Source: Mesorhizobium norvegicum (lineage in GTDB: Bacteria > Pseudomonadota > Alphaproteobacteria > Rhizobiales > Rhizobiaceae). From it: a stretch of DNA of 34,051 nucleotides. A program made the translations under genes and the position numbers. The notes under the pieces are model-generated. The model saw only the letters and a list, made by a program, of their open reading frames with translations. It was not told the origin of the DNA and ran no database searches. Within the stretch, counting starts at the first letter, position 1; each line of letters starts with the position of its first letter. Of this stretch, positions 8,003 to 15,934 are shown in pieces. The stretch spans positions 1 to 34,051 of the forward strand of contig NZ_SMYZ01000033.1 of NCBI RefSeq assembly GCF_004919685.1, in the 5' to 3' direction.

Positions 8003-9130
8003 TCAAATATCCAGGACGACTGATCCTCGCGGCTTGGAACAGCACAGCAGCACTTCGCCTGCCCCAAGCTCATCCAGCGGTTCCTCGAAATAGGCGACCT
8101 CGCCCAAGATCAGCCGCGACTTGCATGTGCCACAGATGCCGGCCCGGCAACTGAACTCTGGCAACAGACCCTGGTTCTCGGCGAAGTCGAGCAACGATGC
8201 GGCCGAGCCATCCCAGACGGCCGTCAGGCCCGACTTCCGGAATTCCACGGTTGTCGCCTCCCCGGCCGGCTCGATCCTTGCCGGCTGCGCCGGCACCGCG
8301 GGAGCTCGCACGGCATCGGGCTCAAGCACCGTCGCCGGGCCGAAGAATTCGTGGGCAATGCGATGCTTCGGTACGCCAAGCCCGCGAAGCAGGGCGTAGA
8401 TCGCCTGCATGAACGGCGGTGGGCCACAGAGGTAGAAATCATAGTCATCGATCGGCAGCAGGCGCTGCAGCACCTCGCGCGAAATCATGCCTTCGCTGTG
8501 GAAGCGCTGGTCGGCTTTGTCGCGCTCGGACGGGAACCGGTAGCAGTAGTGCGCGGTCAGGCCGGGCCGGGTCGTGACCAGGCCGGTCACCTCGTCGCGC
8601 AAGGCATGCACACCCCCGTTCTCACAAGCGTGGATGAAGACGGCTCGGCGATCCGGCATCGAAGCCAGCGCATGCAGCATCGACACCATCGGCGTCAGCC
8701 CGACACCGCCGCTGAGCAGCACGACTGGACGGTTGCTGCCCTTGTCGAGCACGAAATCGCCGCGCGGCCCTTCCGCCTGAAGCACATCGCCGACCTCGAT
8801 CCGGTCATGCAGGAAGCATGAGCTTACCCCGTCGGGCAGCCCCGGCGCGGGTGCTGCTTCACGCTTCACGCTGATCCGATAGCAAGTGCTGTCTGGGGAA
8901 CAGGAGACGCTGTAGTTGCGCAGCACATATCCGCTTTCGCCGGCTGCCTCCCGCGCTACCGGAATCCGGAACACCAGGAACTGGCCCGGCTGGAAGCCCC
9001 GCCAGTCCCGTGGATTGACCGGCTCGACATGGAACGACGTGATGATGGCGCTTTCGCGCACCTTCGCGACCACTTTCAGGTCGCGAAACCCGCTTCTTGC
9101 GATGGTGTCGCGGGCGGTGAATGCGTTCAT
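8003..9130 (-). CDS. Rieske oxygenase reductase: FAD/NAD(P)H ferredoxin reductase with C-terminal [2Fe-2S]
   Basis: This 375-residue electron-transfer protein begins with an FAD-binding barrel (LRNYSVS near residue 72), followed by an NAD(P)H-binding domain with LLSGGVGLTPM and YLCGPPPFM. The C-terminal plant-type ferredoxin domain has cysteines C328, C333 and C336 (CRAGICGTC) and a final cysteine at 363 or 364. This is the class IA/III reductase layout, with ferredoxin at the C-terminus, seen in vanillate, phthalate and carnitine oxygenase systems. Its ATG overlaps the oxygenase stop by 4 bases, so the two are co-translated partners. It would supply electrons from NAD(P)H to the Rieske centre of the upstream gene product. 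Confidence 0.93.
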   Translation of the reverse strand: MNAFTARDTIARSGFRDLKVVAKVRESAIITSFHVEPVNPRDWRGFQPGQFLVFRIPVAREAAGESGYVLRNYSVSCSPDSTCYRISVKREAAPAPGLPDGVSSCFLHDRIEVGDVLQAEGPRGDFVLDKGSNRPVVLLSGGVGLTPMVSMLHALASMPDRRAVFIHACENGGVHALRDEVTGLVTTRPGLTAHYCYRFPSERDKADQRFHSEGMISREVLQRLLPIDDYDFYLCGPPPFMQAIYALLRGLGVPKHRIAHEFFGPATVLEPDAVRAPAVPAQPARIEPAGEATTVEFRKSGLTAVWDGSAASLLDFAENQGLLPEFSCRAGICGTCKSRLILGEVAYFEEPLDELGAGEVLLCCSKPRGSVVLDI

Positions 9131-10167
9131 TCGGCAGCCGCCAATTGCTGGCTCTCGCTGGCGATCAGCTTGGCCAGGTTGCGGCGAAAGCGCAGCGGTC
9201 CGACATCGATCTTGAGATCGAGATTGGGCGTGCGCTTGTTGGCCATGCCTTTGTGCACGGCATTGAGCACGGTGCGGTCCTCGTCAAAGGCGCCGCGCAC
9301 GGAGGTGGCGAACTGACGCGAAACCTCCTGGTCGTCGGGGGCGAAATTGCGCATCTGGAACCAGTAATATTTCGTCTGGTTCTCATCGACCGGCGTCATG
9401 AAGTTGTAGCTGTCCATGAGGAACACGTCCGCGTGCAGCGGCTTGCCCTCGCCGCCGGTGCGTGCCGGCACGAAGATCGCCTTGATGATGGCGTTGGAGG
9501 GGTAGCGCACCTCGTAGTGCTGCTTGCGGTCGCAATTGCCGGAGAATTTGAGGAAAGGCGCATAGAAGGGCGCCGGCGCGGCATCGACCACCCAGCGCCA
9601 CACGGTCACGCCGTCTGTACCCACGGTGGTCTCCAGCGGCGCATCCTCCATTGCCTGGACACCACCAAAAGACGATTGGTGTACCCACGACACATGGGAA
9701 GGATCGAGCAGGTTGTCGGTCATGTAGAGATAATTGCAATCGAGCAACATGGACTCGCCGCGATTGACGCCCCAGGCCGGATCGCCCCAGTGATCGACCT
9801 CGAAAATGAGAGCAGGATCCGCCTTTTCCGCTTCACCCATCCATATCCAGAGCAGTCCATAGCGTTCGGCAATCGGATAGGAACGAACGCATGCAACATG
9901 CGGTATCTTTTCAGCACCGGGCACACGCGTGCAGGTTCCAGTGCTGTCAAAAGTCAGGCCGTGATAGCCGCATTCGACCGTGTCGCCCTTGATGCGGCCC
10001 ATGGACAGCGGCAGCTTGCGGTGAGGGCATGCATCTTCAAGCGCGGCCACAGCACCATCCGTGCGGCGATAGAGGACAATATCTTCGCCAAGGATTCGAA
10101 CGGGCTTCAGCTGGTCCGTGACCTCATGGTCCCATGCGGCAACGTACCAACAGTTTCGAAGAAACAT
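9127..10167 (-). CDS. Rieske non-heme iron oxygenase, large subunit (VanA-like demethylase/monooxygenase)
   Basis: This 346-residue protein has a Rieske [2Fe-2S] site C47-P-H49 and C66-G-Y-H69 (ACPHRK and VECGYHG). The mononuclear iron site is in NLLDPSHVSWVH (bridging Asp near 155, His ligands 158 and 163). Length and motifs fit the vanillate O-demethylase/aromatic-ring monooxygenase branch rather than the two-subunit dioxygenases. ATG 10167 is chosen because it follows a strong GGGAGGA ribosome binding site and begins the conserved MFLRNCWYVAAW; 23 further in-frame codons upstream are not conserved. It is the first gene of the minus-strand operon and faces the LysR gene across a 122-base promoter region. 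Likely chemistry is oxidative demethylation or hydroxylation of the imported compound. Confidence 0.93.
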   Translation of the reverse strand: MFLRNCWYVAAWDHEVTDQLKPVRILGEDIVLYRRTDGAVAALEDACPHRKLPLSMGRIKGDTVECGYHGLTFDSTGTCTRVPGAEKIPHVACVRSYPIAERYGLLWIWMGEAEKADPALIFEVDHWGDPAWGVNRGESMLLDCNYLYMTDNLLDPSHVSWVHQSSFGGVQAMEDAPLETTVGTDGVTVWRWVVDAAPAPFYAPFLKFSGNCDRKQHYEVRYPSNAIIKAIFVPARTGGEGKPLHADVFLMDSYNFMTPVDENQTKYYWFQMRNFAPDDQEVSRQFATSVRGAFDEDRTVLNAVHKGMANKRTPNLDLKIDVGPLRFRRNLAKLIASESQQLAAAE

Positions 10168-10289
10168 GGCGTCCTCCCGAGCTTGTGAACGCCAAAACGA
10201 ATAGCTCTCGGGCGGCAGACGACATAGGGCTTGCATCTGCGTTCTATTTTAGAAATGCTAAAGCAAGCCGACCCCAGGATCATACCCAG
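10168..10289. promoter_or_regulatory. Divergent promoter region with candidate LysR site
   Basis: The 122 bases between the divergent oxygenase and LysR genes contain TTTAG-N5-CTAAA at 10248-10262. This sits inside a wider interrupted palindrome gcttgc (10229-10234) / gcaagc (10263-10268). A symmetrical T...A site in the shared upstream region fits the usual position of a LysR-type activator binding site. No clear -35/-10 pair stands out by eye. Confidence 0.5.
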
Positions 10290-11216
10290 GTGAAGAAAAC
10301 GCCCCCCTTGCGCGCGATACAGGCCTTCGAGGCTTTCGGTCGATGCGGCAGCGTGACGGCCGCGGCCAACGAGCTTGGCGTTTCCGTCGGCGCGGTCAGC
10401 CAGCAAATTCGCAAGGCGGAGGATGTACTCGGGCTTAGTTTGCTCGAGCGCCGTGGCAGGAACGTTGCCCTCACGTCTTGGGGACGAACCTACCATGCGG
10501 CCATTTCGTCAGGTTTCGACCAGATCCGCGACGCCCAGCATATCGTCGAGCGGGCGCGGTCGGAAAGTGCGCTGACCATCTCCTGCCTTCCCTCGCTCGC
10601 CAGCAAATGGATCGCGCCAAAGCTTCTGGATTGGCAAATAGGCCACGCCGGCGCGACGGTGCGTCTCGTCGGCGCCGAGCAGGAGCCGCGTTTCGACAAG
10701 GATCAGGTTGATTTCAGGATCTCATATGGCACCAAGGTTCACGACTACGATCACTACACCGCACTGTTCACGGATTGGGTGGTGCCTGCTTGCGCACCGG
10801 GATTGCTGGCCACTCGGCCTGTCCGCAAGCCAGCGGATATCCTTGATTTTCCGCTCCTTGGCATAGAATGGGCACGAGATCATCAATCGCCGCCAAGTTG
10901 GGCTGAATGGGCGAGCACGATCGGCGCGTCACATCGAAAGACGTCAGGCGAAGTTGCCTTTTCCTTGTCGAGCGCCGCGATCGACGCAGCGATCAATGGA
11001 AAGGGGTTTGTGCTTGCCCAATTGTCCATGGCCGCTGACGATATCGCCGCGGGCCGGCTCATCGTGCCGTTCAATCAGCGTATGAGGTTGTCCGACGCTT
11101 ATTTCCTTGCCTGGGACCGTGCAGCGTTAGAAAAACCATTTGCGCCAGAACTTCGTGCCTGGATCGTTTCGATCTCCAAACGCCTGGACGCTTCTCCAGC
11201 CGATTGGGATCGGTGA
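10290..11216 (+). CDS. LysR-family transcriptional regulator (GcvA-like)
   Basis: This 308-residue regulator has an N-terminal winged helix-turn-helix (LRAIQAFEAFGRCGSVTAAANELGVSVGAVSQQIRKAE) and ends its DNA-binding part with LLERRGRNVALT. An effector-binding domain follows, starting near ALTISCLPSLASKWIAPKL, typical of the GcvA/AmpR branch. GTG 10290 is chosen since the conserved KKTPPLRAIQAFEAF begins there and an AGGA lies upstream; the in-frame ATG at 10134 would add 52 residues and overlap the oxygenase gene. It is transcribed divergently from the catabolic operon, which it probably controls, with a pathway compound as effector. Confidence 0.92.
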   Translation: MKKTPPLRAIQAFEAFGRCGSVTAAANELGVSVGAVSQQIRKAEDVLGLSLLERRGRNVALTSWGRTYHAAISSGFDQIRDAQHIVERARSESALTISCLPSLASKWIAPKLLDWQIGHAGATVRLVGAEQEPRFDKDQVDFRISYGTKVHDYDHYTALFTDWVVPACAPGLLATRPVRKPADILDFPLLGIEWARDHQSPPSWAEWASTIGASHRKTSGEVAFSLSSAAIDAAINGKGFVLAQLSMAADDIAAGRLIVPFNQRMRLSDAYFLAWDRAALEKPFAPELRAWIVSISKRLDASPADWDR

Positions 11217-11769
11217 ACGACATACTTACGAAGCAACGAGCCTGTGGCCGAAGTCAAAACCCACCCAATTGCACGTCGTTGCCGCCGACTACCGCACGCG
11301 TCGTTGCAAGGTCTTTCGAAGCCGGGAGTGCTGAGCTACGTGGGAAGGGTGCCATCACAAGACGGAGAAAATTGACGAACGGGCCCGAAACCATTTCACT
11401 CAAAAATTCAGGACTTACCCGATAACGCTCAATTCAAACTCTAAGAATTAAGCGTAAGGTATTTATATATAATAATATGGTGGGCCCGGAGGCGTTCACA
11501 TTTTACTGAAAAATAAATTATAATTCAAATACTTAGATAATACCAACACGCGGCTATACCAACAGAAATACCAGCATCGAACTCCGACCACGCTACGAGC
11601 ATATTACTGCCCATACGAGCACTAAATAAATGGTCCGATGCATGAGCCAGCCAATCAGCTGAAGAGACTAAACGAAGAGGCTCAAGCGCTTCGCCGGCGC
11701 CTTGGCCAATTAAACCGGAGGTGAGGCCTGACCGCACTGAGCGCTTGACAGCGAAATCAAAATTCCATA
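11217..11769. other. Non-coding junction between the two metabolic loci
   Basis: It contains the right copy of the direct repeat (11271-11492), then a distinctly AT-rich stretch (about 11450-11650) unlike the surrounding high-GC DNA. A 70-codon minus-strand frame at 11525-11737 shows no recognisable domain and no clear ribosome binding site. The composition shift and the repeat suggest an insertion junction. Confidence 0.6.
11271..11492. repeat. Right copy of diverged 222-bp direct repeat
   Basis: Same length and orientation as 463-684 with about 75-80 percent identity by eye. It begins gcacgtcgttgccgccga and ends atatataataatatggtgggcccggagg. It starts 54 bases after the LysR stop codon. 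The tggtgggcccgga end reads as CCGGGCCCACCA on the other strand, reminiscent of a tRNA acceptor end. See the left copy for interpretation. Confidence 0.85.
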
Positions 11770-11796
11770 GTGATACGTATCAGTAATACGTATCAC
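11770..11796. promoter_or_regulatory. LacI-type operator (tandem palindrome) at the regulator start
   Basis: Perfect 11-base arms gtgatacgtat and atacgtatcac are separated by cagta. The left half is itself a 12-base perfect palindrome, TGATACGTATCA (11771-11782), and the right half TAATACGTATCA is nearly so. The central CG and symmetry fit LacI/GalR operators. The site ends 11 bases before the LacI start codon, so the regulator would repress its own gene and probably the downstream operon. Confidence 0.75.
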
Positions 11797-11807
11797 TGAG
11801 TTTTTCG

Positions 11808-12824
11808 ATGGCAAACGGCAGAGCGACCCAAAAGGATGTGGCAAGGGCGGCGGGGGTCTCGCAGGCCACCGTTTCCATGGTGCTGGGCGGCGGCAGCGCT
11901 CCTTCGATCCCGGCGGATACCTGGGCCCGCATCACCAAGGCCGCCAAGGACCTCGGCTACGTTCCCAATCGCTTTGCGCAGGCGTTGAAGACCAGCCGTT
12001 CGATGACCATCGCCTGTATCGTGCCCGACATCACCAATCCTTTCTATCCATCGCTGATCCGCGGCATCCAATCGGTGACGGACGGCTTGAGTTACGACGT
12101 CATCGCAGTCAACACCGATGGCACACCGGAACGCGAGCGGCACTTCCTCGACTGGGCGCGGCAGGGTCGCGTCGACGGCGTGATCGGCGTTTTCTTCACC
12201 TTGCGTGCCAACGATTTCAGTCCCCTGGTCGAAGCAGGGGTTCCAGTAGTACGGATCGAGTCTTCCAAGAAGCGCGGCGGCGAAATCGTCGTCGACGACA
12301 TCTATGTCGACAGCCGGGCCGCGGCGCTTGCGGTCACCGACCACCTGATCGGCCAGGGCCACAAACGCATCGCCATGGTAGCCGGCCGCGGCGGCCCCCA
12401 GGCCACGCGCATCGACGGCTATCGCTCGGCCCTCGCCAAGGCGGGATATCCGGAGCATGTGATCATCGACGAAGAATTCTCGGAGATCGGCGGCACGCGC
12501 GCCGCCGAAGCCATACTCGCAAGCACGTTTCAGCCGACGGCAATATTCGCCGCCAATGACCTGATGGCCGTCGGCGTCATGCAGGCGCTGCGCGAGCGCG
12601 ACATCGAGATACCCAAGGGAATCGCCGTCGTCGGCTTCGATGACATTCCTGCGGCGAAGCTGGTCACGCCGCCGCTGACCACGGTCGCACAGTTTCAATG
12701 GCAAATGGGAGCGCGCGCGGCACAGACGCTGATGGAGCGGCTGCGCGGCACAAAGACCGGTGCGGGGACAGCGCTAGAAATGCCCTTTGAACTTATCCAA
12801 CGAGGCTCGACACGAGCCATCTAG
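11808..12824 (+). CDS. LacI-family transcriptional repressor
   Basis: This 338-residue regulator has an N-terminal helix-turn-helix (TQKDVARAAGVSQATVSMVL), a hinge reaching GYVPNRFAQALKTSRS, and a periplasmic-binding-like sensor domain (IACIVPDITNPFYPSLIRGIQ, then VVGFDDIPAAKLVTPPLTTV). The ligand should be a sugar or a derivative handled by the adjacent operon. No good ribosome binding site precedes ATG 11808, and the operator lies right upstream, so translation may be leaderless or weak, as is common for such regulators. It is followed after 37 bases by the sugar-binding protein gene. Confidence 0.94.
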   Translation: MANGRATQKDVARAAGVSQATVSMVLGGGSAPSIPADTWARITKAAKDLGYVPNRFAQALKTSRSMTIACIVPDITNPFYPSLIRGIQSVTDGLSYDVIAVNTDGTPERERHFLDWARQGRVDGVIGVFFTLRANDFSPLVEAGVPVVRIESSKKRGGEIVVDDIYVDSRAAALAVTDHLIGQGHKRIAMVAGRGGPQATRIDGYRSALAKAGYPEHVIIDEEFSEIGGTRAAEAILASTFQPTAIFAANDLMAVGVMQALRERDIEIPKGIAVVGFDDIPAAKLVTPPLTTVAQFQWQMGARAAQTLMERLRGTKTGAGTALEMPFELIQRGSTRAI

Positions 12825-12861
12825 ATACGGGCCGATTGATGAAACCTGGGAGGAAGAAACC

Positions 12862-14181
12862 ATGCAACGCCGTACAATTCTGAAAGCCGGACTTGGTCTG
12901 GCAAGCCTGCCGCTCCTGCCGCGCTTCGCTTTCGCTGCTGACCAGAAGCCGGTGACGTTCTGGTATGAATCGGCGTCACCGGAGAACCAGGACAATCTCA
13001 AGAACCTGCTGGTGGATGCATTCAACGCAGCCCATCCGGAAGAGCTCCTGAGCATCGACTTCCGCGGCTCGGACCTCGACAAGCAGCTTCGTGTCGCCAT
13101 GCTTTCGAGCACCGGACCCGACGTCGTCTTCACCGCAGGCCCGAGCTATGTCGCCGCCATGGCGCAGGCCGGACAACTCCTGCCACTCGACGACTATGCC
13201 AAGAAATACGGCTGGAACGAGCGGCTGCTGCCGCTGTTCCTCGATCTCGGCCGCTACGAGGGCAAGCTCTATGCGCTCGCCAAGACCTATGAGACGCTCG
13301 GCCTTTTCTACAACAAGACGCTGTTTGCAAAGAACAATTGGAAAGCACCGACGACGATAGCGGAACTCGAAGCGCTTGCCGACGAAATGAAGGGCAAGGG
13401 CATGGTGCCGTTCGGCGCCGGCAATGCCGATTGGCGTCCGGCGAACGAGTGGCATGTCTCGATTGCCATCAACTCGGTCGCTGGACCGGAAAACGTCCAC
13501 AAGGCATTGACCGGAGCCATTCAATGGACCGATCCGGCTTTCGTCGCGGCAATCGACAAGCTGGCCGAGTGGTGGGACAAGAGCTATTTCGGCGAAAATT
13601 ACTTCTCGCTCACCCTCGAGCAGTCCTTCGCGCAAATTGCCACCGGCCAGGCGGGTATGGCGCCTACGGGCACCTGGAGCTTCACCAACGTCAAGCCCTA
13701 TTTCCCCGACAACAATGCCGAGCCGGGCTTTGTCGGCTTTCCCAGCGTATCCGGCGATCCGATCTTTCCGCTCGGCATCGGCTCGACACTTTCGGTAAAT
13801 GCCAAGTCGGAAAACCCGGACGGTGCTGCTGCCGTGCTCGACTACATGTTCCAGGACGATTTCTACAGCAAGATGAACTCGGTCTGGCAAGGCGAATGGA
13901 ACCTGCCGCTTGCGGATCTCTCCAAGGTGAAGCTGTCGGACAATGTGCTGCCGCTCTACACCGAAGCCATGAAGGAGCTGTCCGCCTCCGTCGGTGCCGG
14001 CAAGTATGGCTATACGACGTGGACTTTCCTGCCACCTGCGACCGACACCTATCTGGTCAGCGGCATGGAAGAGGTTTGGCTCAAGAAGACCTCGTCCGCC
14101 GACTTCCTCAAGAAGCTCGACGAGACCTTCAAGCAGGAAAAGGACGCGGGCAAGGTGCCTGCAATTCCGCCCCGCGCCTGA
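12862..14181 (+). CDS. Sugar ABC transporter substrate-binding protein (family 1, Tat-type signal)
   Basis: This 439-residue extracellular solute-binding protein begins MQRRTILKAGLGLASLPLLP, a twin-arginine signal (RRTILK) with the hydrophobic core ending in FAFAA. The mature part has the family 1 fold: FWYESASPENQ, a DVVFTAGPSYVAAMAQAGQLLPLDDY block, and GQAGMAPTGTWSF. ATG 12862 follows a GGGAGGAAG ribosome binding site, which decides the start; an in-frame ATG at 12787 lies inside the LacI gene. It should bind a mono- or oligosaccharide for the two permeases that follow. Confidence 0.93.
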   Translation: MQRRTILKAGLGLASLPLLPRFAFAADQKPVTFWYESASPENQDNLKNLLVDAFNAAHPEELLSIDFRGSDLDKQLRVAMLSSTGPDVVFTAGPSYVAAMAQAGQLLPLDDYAKKYGWNERLLPLFLDLGRYEGKLYALAKTYETLGLFYNKTLFAKNNWKAPTTIAELEALADEMKGKGMVPFGAGNADWRPANEWHVSIAINSVAGPENVHKALTGAIQWTDPAFVAAIDKLAEWWDKSYFGENYFSLTLEQSFAQIATGQAGMAPTGTWSFTNVKPYFPDNNAEPGFVGFPSVSGDPIFPLGIGSTLSVNAKSENPDGAAAVLDYMFQDDFYSKMNSVWQGEWNLPLADLSKVKLSDNVLPLYTEAMKELSASVGAGKYGYTTWTFLPPATDTYLVSGMEEVWLKKTSSADFLKKLDETFKQEKDAGKVPAIPPRA

Positions 14182-14190
14182 CACACCGCT

Positions 14191-14217
14191 GAGGGCGGCG
14201 CGGTATGCGTCGCCCTC
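14191..14217 (+). promoter_or_regulatory. Intercistronic hairpin between binding-protein and permease genes
   Basis: Seven-base arms gagggcg and cgccctc flank a 13-base loop in the 51-base gap after the binding-protein stop. There is no U-run, so message stabilisation or partial attenuation is more likely than termination. It occupies the same operon position as the hairpin at 2351-2381 in the amino-acid-type importer. Confidence 0.45.
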
Positions 14218-14232
14218 CCCCGGAGGAATTCC

Positions 14233-15078
14233 ATGCATCGGCTCTACATCGTCCCGACGATGATCATCAACGTCGTCATCGTGCTCGTTCCGGCACTGCT
14301 GACGGCCGCTCTCGCCTTCTGCAATTGGGACGGCATCTCAGCGCCGACCTTTGCCGGCCTCGACAATTTCCGGGCGTTGGCAGCCGATCGCGTCTTCTGG
14401 TCGGCGCTCGGCAACAACATGGTCTGGACGCTGGTTTTCCTGACCGTGCCGATCCTCATGGGCCTCGCCGCCGCATCGATGCTGCTGATCGTGCGCCGCG
14501 GCAGCAACTTCTTCCAGATCGTCTATTTCCTCCCCGTCGTCATTGCCACCGCCATCACCGCTCGCGTCTGGCAGGGCATGATCTACAGCCCGGTGACCGG
14601 GATCTTCGGCATCCTCAAGAAGTACGGCATGCCAATCCCCAACCCGCTGACGCAGCCGCCGCTTGCGCTGTTCGGTGTCGCGACGGTCGATCTTTGGCAC
14701 TGGTGGGGTTTTCTTTGCGTCATCTTTTTCGCGGCGCTGCGCCAGGTGCCGCAGGAGCAGATCGAGGCCGCGCGGCTCGAGGGCGCCACCTATTTCCAGA
14801 TGATGCGCTACGTGCTGTTGCCCGGCATTCGGCCGACGATAACACTCATGATGATCATGACGGTGATCTGGTCGTTCCTCGCCTTCGACTTCGTCTACAT
14901 CATGACCCAGGGCGGTCCGGCATTTTCGAGCGAACTCCTGTCCACCCTCGCCTATCGGAAAGCATTCTATGACCTGAACGTCGGGCAGGCGGCGGCGGCG
15001 GCGCTCGTCATCAGCCTGTTCGGGCTGGTCGGCACCTTCTTCTATGTCCGTATCCAGACGCGGGAGGGGGAGCAATGA
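14233..15078 (+). CDS. Sugar ABC transporter permease (MalF/UgpA type)
   Basis: This 281-residue permease has six apparent hydrophobic segments and the EAA loop EQIEAARLEGATYFQMMRYVLLP near residues 176-198. Its N-terminal segment starts MHRLYIVPTMIINVVIVLVPALL. The start has a strong CCGGAGGAA ribosome binding site. Its stop overlaps the next permease start by 4 bases (ATGA). It forms the channel together with the following gene product. Confidence 0.94.
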   Translation: MHRLYIVPTMIINVVIVLVPALLTAALAFCNWDGISAPTFAGLDNFRALAADRVFWSALGNNMVWTLVFLTVPILMGLAAASMLLIVRRGSNFFQIVYFLPVVIATAITARVWQGMIYSPVTGIFGILKKYGMPIPNPLTQPPLALFGVATVDLWHWWGFLCVIFFAALRQVPQEQIEAARLEGATYFQMMRYVLLPGIRPTITLMMIMTVIWSFLAFDFVYIMTQGGPAFSSELLSTLAYRKAFYDLNVGQAAAAALVISLFGLVGTFFYVRIQTREGEQ

Positions 15079-15908
15079 GCCTTGTCGAAAGCCGCCTGAC
15101 GCTGACGGTTTCCTATGTGCTTCTCGGCCTGTTCGCCTTCATCGCTCTGTTTCCGATCGCGCTTCTGGTGCTCAATTCCCTGAAGCCGGCTGCCGAGATC
15201 GTGCAAAATCCGCTGGGCCTGCCAGGACCGATCCGCTGGCAGAATTTCGTCAATGCTTGGAACCATGCGAAGTTTTCGAAGACCTTCGTGAACTCCCTGG
15301 TCGTCAGCGGCACGACGATCGTGCTGGTCTGCTCAACCTCATCGCTGACCGCCTATGTGCTGGCTCGCAAGAAGATCAAATCGTGGAAGATCTTCACCTT
15401 CTACCTGCTCGCGACGACGACGGCGCCGATCCAGCTCTACATCTTCCCGCTCTATTTCGGCTTCGCCAAGCTTGGCCTGATCAACAATATTTTCGGCGTC
15501 GCGCTGATCTACACGGCACTCTACAGCCCCTTTGCGGTGATGCTGCTCAGAACCTACTTCATCGCCGTTCCGAAGGAACTCGAGGAAGCGGCGATCGTCG
15601 ATGGCGCCACCTCCTGGCAGGTCTTCTGGCGGGTCATGCTGCCCATCGTCTCGCCCGGCATCCTCACAGTGGCGCTTATCATCGGCCTCAATTCGTGGAA
15701 CGAGTTCCTGATAGCGACGACCTTCCTGCAGAAGCAGGAGAACGTCACCGCCGTCATCGCCTTCTATCTGCTCTCCGGCCAGTACAGTTCCGACTGGGGT
15801 GAGATCATGGCCGCTGCCCTCATCATCGTCGTGCCCGTCGTCCTGCTCTTCGTCTTCATGCAGAAGCGTTTCATCGAGGGCATGGCCGGCGGCTCGGTGA
15901 AGGGCTGA
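15075..15908 (+). CDS. Sugar ABC transporter permease (MalG/UgpE type)
   Basis: This 277-residue permease has the EAA loop KELEEAAIVDGATSWQVFWRVMLP and the NSWNEFL stretch typical of MalG-type subunits. Several hydrophobic segments are visible, starting with LTVSYVLLGLFAFIALFPIALL. Translational coupling to the preceding permease is indicated by the 4-base overlap, and a GGGAGGGGG ribosome binding site lies ahead of ATG 15075. It ends 26 bases before the ADP-ribosylglycohydrolase-family gene. Confidence 0.94.
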   Translation: MSLVESRLTLTVSYVLLGLFAFIALFPIALLVLNSLKPAAEIVQNPLGLPGPIRWQNFVNAWNHAKFSKTFVNSLVVSGTTIVLVCSTSSLTAYVLARKKIKSWKIFTFYLLATTTAPIQLYIFPLYFGFAKLGLINNIFGVALIYTALYSPFAVMLLRTYFIAVPKELEEAAIVDGATSWQVFWRVMLPIVSPGILTVALIIGLNSWNEFLIATTFLQKQENVTAVIAFYLLSGQYSSDWGEIMAAALIIVVPVVLLFVFMQKRFIEGMAGGSVKG

Positions 15909-15934
15909 TCCCCTTTCGAATTGTGGAGTGAACG

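Noticed and set aside
10134..10289. Longer N-terminus for the LysR regulator
   Set aside because: The extra 52 residues are not family-like and overlap the divergent oxygenase gene; the GTG at 10290 starts the conserved helix-turn-helix region.
11525..11737. 70-codon minus-strand frame in the AT-rich stretch
   Set aside because: No ribosome binding site, no recognisable domain, and isolated from other genes.
12976..14238. 420-codon minus-strand frame
   Set aside because: Antisense shadow of the sugar-binding protein gene, produced by high GC at third codon positions.
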